Below are positions 17,742 to 27,315 of a DNA stretch of 64,000 nt, one piece after another. Below the pieces are notes generated by a model, which was given only the letters and a program-made list of their open reading frames with translations, did not search any database and was not told where the DNA came from. Origin of the DNA: Rubripirellula lacrimiformis (lineage in GTDB: Bacteria > Planctomycetota > Planctomycetia > Pirellulales > Pirellulaceae); contig NZ_CP036525.1 in assembly GCF_007741535.1 (NCBI RefSeq), positions 868,001-932,000 of the forward strand, in the 5' to 3' direction. Within the stretch, counting starts at the first letter, position 1. Each line of letters starts with the position of its first letter. The position numbers and the translations under genes were made by a program.

Positions 17742-18800
17742 ATGCGCGTGATTGTGACGGGTTCCAGTGGTTTGATCGGTTCGGCGGCGGTGCGTCATTG
17801 GGATGCGTTGGGTGACGAGGTGATCGGCATCGACAACGACATGCGGGCGACTTTTTTTGGGCCCGAAGGCAGCACGCGTTGGAATCAATCGCGTTTGGAA
17901 CAGGAAACGACCAACTTTCGAACGGTATCGTTGGACATCCGTGACCGCGACGGGATCTTGGACCTGTTCCGAAACGAGCCTCCGGATCTGGTCATTCACT
18001 GTGCGGCCCAACCATCCCACGACAAAGCGGCAGCGATTCCATTTTTGGATTTCGAGGTCAATGCGAACGGGACTTTGAACCTGTTGGAGGCGACACGCCA
18101 ATTTGCACCTGAGGCAGCGTTTTGTCATATGAGCACCAACAAGGTGTATGGTGACGCGCCAAACGAATTGCCGCTGACCGAGCTCGAAACCCGTTGGGAA
18201 TATGCCGACCAGGCGGATTATCACGGCATCGACGAATCTTGCCGGATCGATCAAACGATGCACTCGTTGTTCGGGGCATCGAAAACGGCGGCTGACGTGA
18301 TGGCCCAAGAATACGGTAAGTACTTTGGCCTAAAAACCGGCGTGTTTCGCGGTGGATGCCTGACGGGGGCGAGCCATAGCGGGGTCGAATTGCACGGCTT
18401 TCTTAGCTACCTGGTGCACGTTGCCGTCACGGGGAAACCCTATACGATTTTCGGCTACAAGGGAAAACAAGTTCGCGACCAGATCGAATGCAGCGACGTC
18501 GTGAAAGCGTTCGAAGCGTTTGCCGAAAATCCGCGTCCAGGCGAAGTTTATAACATTGGCGGTGGGCGAGAAAACGCAGCCAGTGTCTTGGAATGCATCG
18601 CGTTGATCGAAGAGATCGGTGGGCACAAAGTCAATTATTCGCTGGGGGATGATAACCGAAAAGGCGATCATATCTGTTACATCAGTGACCTTCGCAAGCT
18701 TCGGCGTGATTACCCACAGTGGGACATTCGCGTGTCGCTAAGGCAGGTGCTGGAACAGATGATTGCATCGGAAGAATCCAAGCTGGACAGCGCTGGTTAG
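17742..18800 (+). CDS. NAD-dependent epimerase/dehydratase, CDP-paratose 2-epimerase-like
   Basis: A 352-residue extended short-chain dehydrogenase. The N-terminal Rossmann motif is VTGSSGLIGS; the active-site Ser/Tyr/Lys are represented by STNKVYGD with FGASKTAADV downstream. Segments IHCAAQPSHDKA, MSTNKVYGDAPNELPL, RIDQTMHSLFGASK, FRGGCLTG, SGVELHGFLSYLV and FGYKGKQVRDQIECSD are characteristic of CDP-paratose/tyvelose 2-epimerases, which make 3,6-dideoxyhexoses for surface polysaccharide. No other dideoxysugar genes are adjacent, so the actual sugar nucleotide is unknown. Stands alone; neighbours are 216 bp upstream and 267 bp downstream. Confidence 0.85.
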   Translation: MRVIVTGSSGLIGSAAVRHWDALGDEVIGIDNDMRATFFGPEGSTRWNQSRLEQETTNFRTVSLDIRDRDGILDLFRNEPPDLVIHCAAQPSHDKAAAIPFLDFEVNANGTLNLLEATRQFAPEAAFCHMSTNKVYGDAPNELPLTELETRWEYADQADYHGIDESCRIDQTMHSLFGASKTAADVMAQEYGKYFGLKTGVFRGGCLTGASHSGVELHGFLSYLVHVAVTGKPYTIFGYKGKQVRDQIECSDVVKAFEAFAENPRPGEVYNIGGGRENAASVLECIALIEEIGGHKVNYSLGDDNRKGDHICYISDLRKLRRDYPQWDIRVSLRQVLEQMIASEESKLDSAG

Positions 18801-19067
18801 GGAGCTTGGGAACGGCCCATTGGGACTCGCCGAAAAGCCCGTTGCTGGGGTGTGTTGGGGCGTAAATGCCGACGAAGTCCGTGGCAGATGCCGCTTGATC
18901 GCCCTTGTTGGTTTTGCGGGTATTGCCATCTGTCGCGGCAACCTTGGTGATTAGGCATTCCCTTTTTGGATCGGGGGGGCATATATCCAATCTTGGGCCA
19001 AATGGCGTCCTAGTTTCTTAGTGGCAGGTTATTCGCCTCACACCGATTTCCTAGGTTCGCTCCCGAT

Positions 19068-20024
19068 ATGTCCGGCGTTGATTTCATTCCGATCAGTGTT
19101 TCTACACTGTTGCCGCGTGAAGTCGTTGGTTTGGACCTGTATCAGCGGGAAGCGAGTTCCGAGTCATTCAAGCTGTATCGAGCGGCGGACTATCCACTGA
19201 CGATGGATGATCTGGGGCGGCTGCGTGGACGCGGCGTCAGCCGGTTGTACATCAGCAAAGCGTCGCAGTCGGTCTACCAAAGCTATTTGCGACGGGTCGC
19301 AACATCGTCAAAGAACGACGCTGTTCCGCTGACCGCTCGCGTGGGCGCACTGAACGAAGTGGTGCGAGACGTTCTGCAGACCGCGTTTCAGCGAGAAGAC
19401 GTCGATAAAACCGTTCACGCCGCCGAAAAGCTCGGCTCGCTGGCCACTGAAATCATCAGTCAGGACGAGTTCACCGCTAGCGACCTGTTCGACGTGCTGC
19501 ACCACGACTATGCCACGTTCACTCATTCGGCCAACGTCGCGTTCTATTCGGGACTGCTGGCTTCGGAACTGGGGTACAGCGAAACCGATGTGGGGCTGAT
19601 CACCACCGGTGGACTGCTTCACGACCTGGGCAAGCTAGACATCGGCGAAGAAATTCTTTGCAAACCGGGCAAGCTGGAAGACCATGAATTTCGAATCATT
19701 CGCCAGCATCCCGGCTTAGGGTTCAAGAAACTGGCCCATCGCGAGGACTTGAATACCGGCCAGTTGATGATGGCCTACCAGCATCATGAACGTCTCGATG
19801 GCAGGGGATATCCCGTCGGTTGTGTCGAGGCAGACATTCATCCTTGGGCCAAATTGTGTTCGGTGGTGGATGTGTTCGAGGCTCTGACAAGCCAACGTCC
19901 CTATCGATCGCCGATGCCGCGTCGCAAGGCGCTCGAGCTGCTCGATCGAGATTGCGGAAAAGCTTTTGATCCGGAGGTACTTGCGTGTTGGAAATCGATT
20001 ATCCATCGCGATTTAGCGAATTGA
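19068..20024 (+). CDS. HD-GYP domain phosphodiesterase
   Basis: A 318-residue protein. An N-terminal region of about 130 residues (unrecognised, similar in size to the DUF3391-type domains found before HD-GYP) precedes an HD-GYP domain at about 140-315. Visible motifs are LLHDLGKLDIG (HD near 185), KPGKLxxHEFxIIRQHP and HHERLDGRGYP (GYP near 245), then DVFEALTSQRPYR. All metal-binding positions look intact, so cyclic-di-GMP hydrolysis is expected in the cytoplasm. The 3' end overlaps the next gene by 40 bp and contains its ribosome-binding site. Confidence 0.9.
   Translation: MSGVDFIPISVSTLLPREVVGLDLYQREASSESFKLYRAADYPLTMDDLGRLRGRGVSRLYISKASQSVYQSYLRRVATSSKNDAVPLTARVGALNEVVRDVLQTAFQREDVDKTVHAAEKLGSLATEIISQDEFTASDLFDVLHHDYATFTHSANVAFYSGLLASELGYSETDVGLITTGGLLHDLGKLDIGEEILCKPGKLEDHEFRIIRQHPGLGFKKLAHREDLNTGQLMMAYQHHERLDGRGYPVGCVEADIHPWAKLCSVVDVFEALTSQRPYRSPMPRRKALELLDRDCGKAFDPEVLACWKSIIHRDLAN
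19973..19978 (+). promoter_or_regulatory. Shine-Dalgarno site of the PilZ-like gene
   Basis: GGAGGT lies 6 bases before the GTG at 19985, inside the end of the HD-GYP coding sequence. It is one of the few strong ribosome sites in this window and decides the overlapping start. Confidence 0.75.
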
Positions 20025-20437
20025 TCCAAGCGGTTGATTGCGATATCGAACTGCCAATCGAATGGGCAAACTATTTCGATGAACGCGGTGAAGTGTCCGC
20101 TAATCTGAGCGATGACCGGAACAGTTTGCGTTTGAAAATTCGCACGCATGGGTTGATGTGGTTCGAACGATCATTGCCGTTTTGTCCACGATCATCAGAC
20201 CCGGTGGTGATTTACACGCGAGACTTTTCGCGAGTCGGTGCCGGCTGGCTGTGTCCCTTCGAAGTCTATCCCGAAGAGTCCGTGCGGATCGTCTTGCCCA
20301 CGTTTTGGGTCCAGTTGCGTGTCGCCCGAACACGGCGTATCACCAGCAAGTGTTACGAGATCGGTGGTGCCTTGATCGAAAGGCATGACCCCAGCCCTGA
20401 TGCATTCGTGATCGACAGCGAAACGGTCTGTCGCTGA
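19985..20437 (+). CDS. PilZ-like small protein overlapping the HD-GYP gene
   Basis: A 150-residue protein starting at a GTG with a perfect GGAGG site. The middle has YTRDFSRVGAGWLCPFEVYPEESVRIVLP followed by an RVARTRRITSKCYEIGGAL segment, matching the spacing of PilZ domains (RDxSxxG ... V.w....G), which bind cyclic-di-GMP. The usual upstream RxxxR arginine motif is not clearly present, so ligand binding is not certain. The 40-bp overlap with the HD-GYP gene suggests translational coupling, and a turnover enzyme with a sensor of the same messenger makes functional sense. Repeat array 2 begins 50 bp downstream. Confidence 0.62.
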   Translation: MLEIDYPSRFSELIQAVDCDIELPIEWANYFDERGEVSANLSDDRNSLRLKIRTHGLMWFERSLPFCPRSSDPVVIYTRDFSRVGAGWLCPFEVYPEESVRIVLPTFWVQLRVARTRRITSKCYEIGGALIERHDPSPDAFVIDSETVCR

Positions 20438-20487
20438 TCCCGCCTGAATGCCGGCCTCGCCCCCAGCTAAGTCATCCGGTGTGTCTC

Positions 20488-21687
20488 GTTTCACCGCGTG
20501 CCCATCGGGCCGCGCGTTGATGGTGCCGTCGCGCGGGGCGATGCCCACGCGGTCAAACGAAAACCCGCGCGACGTCATCCGGTGCGCCTCGTTTAACCGC
20601 GTGCCCAGCGGGCCGCGCGTTGATGGTGCCGACGCGCGGGGCGATGCCCACGCGGTTAAACGAAAACCCTCGCTACGTCATCCGGTGTGTCTCGTTTCAC
20701 CGCGTGCCCAGCGGGCCGCGCGTTGATGGGCCGGCGCGCGGGGCGTTGCCCACGCGGTTAAACGACGATTCACGTTGCGTCATCCGGTTTGGTCCGTTTC
20801 ACCGCGTGCCCATCGGGCCGCGCGTTGATGGGCCGGCGCGCGGGGCGTTGCCCACGCGGTTAAACGAGGGTTCGCGCGACGTCATCCGGTGCGCCTCGTT
20901 TGACCGCGTGCCCAGCGGGCCGCGCGTTGATGGGCTGGCGCGCGGGGCGATGCCCACGCGGTGAAACGAAAACCCACGCTACGTCATCCGGTGCGCCTCG
21001 TTTAACCGCGTGCCCATCGGGCCGCGCGTTGATGGTGCCGGCGCGCGGGGCGTTGCCCACGCGGTGAAACGAAAACCCACGCTACGTCATCCGGTGCGCC
21101 TCGTTTCACCGCGTGCCCAGCGGGCCGCGCTTTGATGGTGCCGACGCGCGGGGCGTTGCCCACGCGGTTAAACGAGGGTTCGCGCGACGTCATCCGGAGC
21201 GCCTCGTTTAACCGCGTGCCCATCGGGCCGCGCGTTGATGGGCCGGCGCGCGGGGCGTTGCCCCCGCGGTTAAACGACGATTCACGTTGCGTCATCCGGT
21301 TTGGTTCGTTTGACCGCGTGCCCAGCGGGCCGCGCGTTGATGGTGCTGGCGCGCGGGGCGTTGCCCACGCGGTTAAACGAAAACCCTCGCGACGTCATCC
21401 GGTGCGCCTCGTTTAACCGCGTGCCCAGCGGGCCGCGCGTTGATGGTGGCGGCGCGCGGGGCGATGCCCCCGCGGTTAAACGACGATTCACGTTGCGTCA
21501 TCCGGTTTGGTTCGTTTAACCGCGTGCCCAGCGGGCCGCGCGTTGATGGTGCTGGCGCGCGGGGCGTTGCCCACGCGGTTAAACGACGATTCACGTTGCG
21601 TCATCCGGTGCGCCTCGTTTAACCGCGTGCTTATCGGGCCTGGCGTTGATGGTGCCGTCGCGCGGGGCGATGCCCACGCGGTGAAAC
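20488..21687. repeat. Cloverleaf repeat array 2 (12 units)
   Basis: Units start at 20488, 20591, 20694, 20796, 20898, 21000, 21103, 21206, 21308, 21411, 21514 and 21617 (period 102-103 bp). A reference 71-bp unit divides as GTTTAACCGCGTG / CCCAGCGGG / CCGCGCG / 13-nt loop TTGATGGTGCCGA / CGCGCGG / GGCGATGCC / CACGCGGTTAAAC with no base left over. The linker of about 32 bp starts GAAAACC or GACGATTC and contains CGTCATCCGG. Unit 12 carries the GTGCTTATCGGG variant seen in array 3. A decayed fragment (GCGGGCCGCGTG) follows to about 21720. The array fills a gap between convergent genes. Confidence 0.95.
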
Positions 21688-21790
21688 GAAAACTCTCGCT
21701 ACGTCAGCGGGCCGCGTGTTTTTGCGGCACTGACTGCTTGGTGAGAGGGCCGTTGGTCGCCGGTCGTTCGAGCTGACATCTGGATGCCGT

Positions 21791-23511
<1,721 letters not shown>

Positions 23512-23729
23512 TCAATCCGCAAGGCGATCCAGTGATCGCTGTCGTTCGATGATTGGGGGGGCAAAGGTTGAGATTCAAGTTTAGCACTGCTGCGCAAGTT
23601 TGGTCAGGTCCAGCCGATTCCGATCTGCTAGCGCGTCGAGAGCGGATCGCGGTTAAACTTAGGTAGCCCCAGGCACCCCGCCTTTTGCCCCCCACCCAAC
23701 GCCCCGTCATCGAAGGTGACCCGATCACC

Positions 23730-26700
23730 ATGGTTCGAAGATTTGACTTCTGTTCCTTGCTGAATGCCGCTGGGCTAAATGCTGCGGGGCTGAATGCCGC
23801 TGGGCTAAATGCCGCGGCGATGAATGCTGCGGCGATGATCGTCGTCATGATGATCGTCGCGGGGACCAGTTTCCCTCGTGCCGCTTCGGCGGGGGGGCTG
23901 ACGCCGCGTGAAGAGTTTTTTGAAAACCAGGTGCGGCCACTGCTGATCGGGCGCTGTCAGGAATGTCATGACGCGTCGCTGCAGGAATCGGATCTGCGTT
24001 TGGATAGTCGTGCGTTAGTGCTGCAGGGCGGGATCAGCGGTCCGGCGGCAATCGCTAGAAACGTCGATGAAAGTGCGATCATTCAAGCGGTGTTGGGGCA
24101 GGGCAATTTCCAGCAAATGCCTCCCGACGATCCGCTTTCGCAGGGCGAGATTGCGATCCTGAAAAAATGGGTGCGGATCGGCCTGCCTTGGCCAGGCGAC
24201 GATGATCCCGTCGCGCCCGCTCTGGGCGACCAGGTCGCGATCGTCCGCGCCGCGCAGTCTCACTGGGCGTTCCTGCCAGTGGTCCATCCCACGCCTCCGG
24301 ACGTTTCGGGATTGCCATGGGCGGGTGACCTGGCTTCAAGTGACCAGCGTGTTTCGGGAGACGAGATCGATTCCGCGAGTGCGGGGAGCGTCACGGATGT
24401 GCATCCGATCGACGCCTTCATTTGGGAAACCCTGCACGATCACCAACTGCAACCCAATCCACCGGCGGCGCGTCGGGTTCTGCTGCGACGATTGTACTTT
24501 GATCTGATCGGGCTTCCGCCGACCAGCGAACAGTTGGATGCACTGGAGCAAGACTCGCGTCCCGATGACGTGGTGCTGGGCGAATGGACGGACCGGTTGT
24601 TGGCCAGTGAACATCATGGCGAGCGATGGGCACGTTACTGGTTGGATCTGGCTCGCTATGCCGACACTCGCGATTGGCAGGCACAGGCTGAACTGCGGTA
24701 TCCGTACGCCTATACGTACCGCGACTACGTGATCCACAGTTTGAATGACGACAAACCCTATGACCAGTTTGTCAAAGAACAGATCGCAGCGGACCTGTAC
24801 CTTGATCCGGTTTCGACCGATCCAGCAGCGGTTGATTCGGTCGGGGCGGAAACGCTAGCGGCGCTCGGCATGTTGACCGTCGGGCCCCGGTTCCGAAACA
24901 ACCAATTGGAACAGATGGCGGACAAGATTGATGTGGTCTGCCGCGGGCTGATGGGGATCACGGTCGCGTGTGCACGATGCCACGATCACAAATACGATCC
25001 CGTCCCCATCGAAGATTTTTACTCGCTGTATGGCGTGTTTGCCAGTTCGGTCGAACCGCAATCGCTGCCAATCATCCCGGGGCATCAGCCGGCCGGTGAC
25101 ATCGCAGCCGATTTTCAGGCCCAATTGGCTGCGGCCCAAGGCGTGCTAGCCGATTACAAGGAACGCCTGAAACAGCAGGCCGACAAGGCCCTGCGGTCGG
25201 ATCTGCCCAAGTACTTCGACGGATTTGTGATGATGACGATCCAAAAGAAGGCCGATATCCGCGGCACGATCAGCAAGTTGAAAGTCGAAGACATCGTAAT
25301 GACGCCGCTGAACAATCGCTTGGCTCAGTCGTTGAAAGACAAGCGGCTTGCCAAGCATCCGGTGCTGGCCCCCTGGCAACAAGGGTTGTCGATCTCTGCC
25401 AAGCAGTTTGCCGATCAACGCCAGGATTTGATTCGCCAGTGGTTGGCCGATCAGGATCTGAACGCTCGTATTCGCAGCGGAATCGAGTCCGCGCCGCCGA
25501 AGACTCAGGGCGATTTGGTGGCGATCTATGCGGATGCTTTCGACCATGTGATCGGAAACGCGAAAGCGGTCGGCAAAGCCAACGCCAAAGGCGATCCGAA
25601 GTCACCGCCAAAGATTGCCAAGTTGGATGCCGATGACGAAGCGATCCGCCGTTTGTTGTTGGGACCCGGTGGTTGGCTTGACTTGGATGTCGAGGCCGTC
25701 GCCAATGCGTCCAGGTTGACGGGCAAGGGCCGCAAAGCACTTGGCGACCGGCTGAAAGCGATCACAGAAGTCGAAGCCTCGCACCCCGGCGCACCACCCA
25801 AGGCCATGTCGTTGGTCGATTTGGAAAAGCCGGTCACGCCATTCGTCATGCTGCGAGGCGAGCCAGCCCGTCGCGGTGATCGTGTGCCAAGGCAGTTCTT
25901 GGAACTGATCGCAGGGCCGGATCGTCAGCCGTTTCGTGTTGGCAGTGGACGTCGTGAATTGGCCGAAGCGATCGTCGACCCCAGCAATCCATTGACCGCT
26001 CGCGTGGCCGTCAACCGGGTTTGGGCACGCTACTTTGGCGAAGGACTTGCACTGTCGTTGGACGATTTTGGGTTGCGGAGTGATCCGCCCAGCCATCCCG
26101 AACTGTTGGACTGGTTGGCTGCCGAATTCATTCGCAACGGTTGGTCGATGAAGTGGTTGCACCGCACGATTGTCACTAGCCAAACCTATCGCCAATCTGC
26201 CGCGGCACGCGACGATGGTTTGCTGGCTGATCCGACGAACCGATGGCTGTGGCGACAGAGTCGACGGCGTTTGGATTTCGAAGCGATGCGGGATTCGATG
26301 TTGTCGGTCGCCGGTGTCTTGGACCCAGCCATCGGTGGTCGATCGATTCGGCTCAGCGAGCAGCCGTATTCGTTCAGGCGATCGGTGTACGCCTACGTCG
26401 ATCGAATTGAACTGGATCCGATGTTGCGGACGTTTGACTTTGCTTCGCCGACCGCGTCATCGGCATCTCGCGCCGAAACCACGATTCCCCAGCAGGCGCT
26501 CTTCGGGATGAATCATCCGCTGGTCGCCCAGTTGTGTCGCAGGATCGCAGCGGATTGTCGTGACGGCCTGGGACGGCCGGGCAACACGGATGGCACCGCA
26601 CAGGTGCAGTCGATTTATCGACGTGTCTACGGGCGGGCACCGACAGCGCAGGAATTGTCGGTTTCGCTGCGTTTCATTCACCAGGCGGAGAATGATCACA

Positions 26701-27311
26701 GCACGTTCGAATCCACGTGGCAGTATGGGTACGGGCCACTTCGATGGAAGTTCGCACCGAACGGCACTCGCGGTCCCGCAAACGGCGGCTTCACGCCCTT
26801 GCCGCATTGGACAGGGGCGTTCTATCAGGCCAGTGATCAGTTTCCCGATCCGGTACTGAAACATGTGCGAATGACCAATCGTGGCGGGCATCCCGGCGAT
26901 GGTGATGCAAAGAGTTTGATTCGTCGCTGGACCGCACCGGATGACGGAGTCGTGTCGGTATCCGGCACGCTGAAACATTCACGCGACGGCAGCGACGGGG
27001 TGGTGGCTGCCGTTCGAACCCGGGTGGATTCGACGGGTTTTGTAGCAGCCCAGTCAACGGTGGAAACGGCCGTCGATCGTATCGAAGTGAAGCGGGGCGA
27101 CGTCGTCGACTTTGTCGTTTCAGCGGGGCCGACCACGCGCGCCGATTCGTTTGCTTGGACTGTGGTGGTGCAGGGAATCGAAGGCCAACTGGCAGGCCGG
27201 ACGTGGGACTCGGTCAGCGATTTTCAGGGGCCGCCGCCGCCCCCACTGAGCCCCTTGGCCCAGTTGGCGCAGGGGCTGATGTTGACCAACGAATTTCTGT
27301 ATTTGGATTGA
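23730..27311 (+). CDS. Planctomycete cytochrome-type protein, PSCyt1-DUF1549-DUF1553
   Basis: About 1193 residues, exported. A signal peptide with LNAAG repeats precedes a PSCyt1 domain with the haem motif CQECH (C76, C79, H80), then DUF1549/PSCyt2 (FYFDLIGLPPT-like RLYFDLIGLPPT, ERWARYWLDLARYADTR, a second haem-type motif CARCH at C414, then YDPVPIEDFYSLYGVF) and DUF1553/PSD1 from about 740 (AVNRVWARYFGEGL, SDPPSHPELLDWLA, LHRTIVTSQTYRQS). The ATG at 23730 is chosen over a TTG at 23685 because the signal peptide starts there. The family is expanded in planctomycetes and always pairs with DUF1501 genes; polysaccharide breakdown is suspected but unproven. Confidence 0.9.
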   Translation: MVRRFDFCSLLNAAGLNAAGLNAAGLNAAAMNAAAMIVVMMIVAGTSFPRAASAGGLTPREEFFENQVRPLLIGRCQECHDASLQESDLRLDSRALVLQGGISGPAAIARNVDESAIIQAVLGQGNFQQMPPDDPLSQGEIAILKKWVRIGLPWPGDDDPVAPALGDQVAIVRAAQSHWAFLPVVHPTPPDVSGLPWAGDLASSDQRVSGDEIDSASAGSVTDVHPIDAFIWETLHDHQLQPNPPAARRVLLRRLYFDLIGLPPTSEQLDALEQDSRPDDVVLGEWTDRLLASEHHGERWARYWLDLARYADTRDWQAQAELRYPYAYTYRDYVIHSLNDDKPYDQFVKEQIAADLYLDPVSTDPAAVDSVGAETLAALGMLTVGPRFRNNQLEQMADKIDVVCRGLMGITVACARCHDHKYDPVPIEDFYSLYGVFASSVEPQSLPIIPGHQPAGDIAADFQAQLAAAQGVLADYKERLKQQADKALRSDLPKYFDGFVMMTIQKKADIRGTISKLKVEDIVMTPLNNRLAQSLKDKRLAKHPVLAPWQQGLSISAKQFADQRQDLIRQWLADQDLNARIRSGIESAPPKTQGDLVAIYADAFDHVIGNAKAVGKANAKGDPKSPPKIAKLDADDEAIRRLLLGPGGWLDLDVEAVANASRLTGKGRKALGDRLKAITEVEASHPGAPPKAMSLVDLEKPVTPFVMLRGEPARRGDRVPRQFLELIAGPDRQPFRVGSGRRELAEAIVDPSNPLTARVAVNRVWARYFGEGLALSLDDFGLRSDPPSHPELLDWLAAEFIRNGWSMKWLHRTIVTSQTYRQSAAARDDGLLADPTNRWLWRQSRRRLDFEAMRDSMLSVAGVLDPAIGGRSIRLSEQPYSFRRSVYAYVDRIELDPMLRTFDFASPTASSASRAETTIPQQALFGMNHPLVAQLCRRIAADCRDGLGRPGNTDGTAQVQSIYRRVYGRAPTAQELSVSLRFIHQAENDHSTFESTWQYGYGPLRWKFAPNGTRGPANGGFTPLPHWTGAFYQASDQFPDPVLKHVRMTNRGGHPGDGDAKSLIRRWTAPDDGVVSVSGTLKHSRDGSDGVVAAVRTRVDSTGFVAAQSTVETAVDRIEVKRGDVVDFVVSAGPTTRADSFAWTVVVQGIEGQLAGRTWDSVSDFQGPPPPPLSPLAQLAQGLMLTNEFLYLD
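23760..23834 (+). repeat. 15-bp in-frame tandem repeat in a signal peptide, five copies
   Basis: Five 15-bp units begin at 23760, 23775, 23790, 23805 and 23820, encoding LNAAG, LNAAG, LNAAG, LNAAA and MNAAA. Alternate units share codon choice (CTGAATGCCGCTGGG versus CTAAATGCTGCGGGG), suggesting a 30-bp duplication step. Copy changes would lengthen or shorten the signal peptide without shifting frame. Confidence 0.9.
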
Positions 27312-27315
27312 TTCG

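Noticed and set aside
20488-21687. CRISPR array
   Set aside because: The period (about 103 bp) and regularity look CRISPR-like, but the linkers are nearly the same within an array, the conserved part is over 70 bp, and no cas gene is present.
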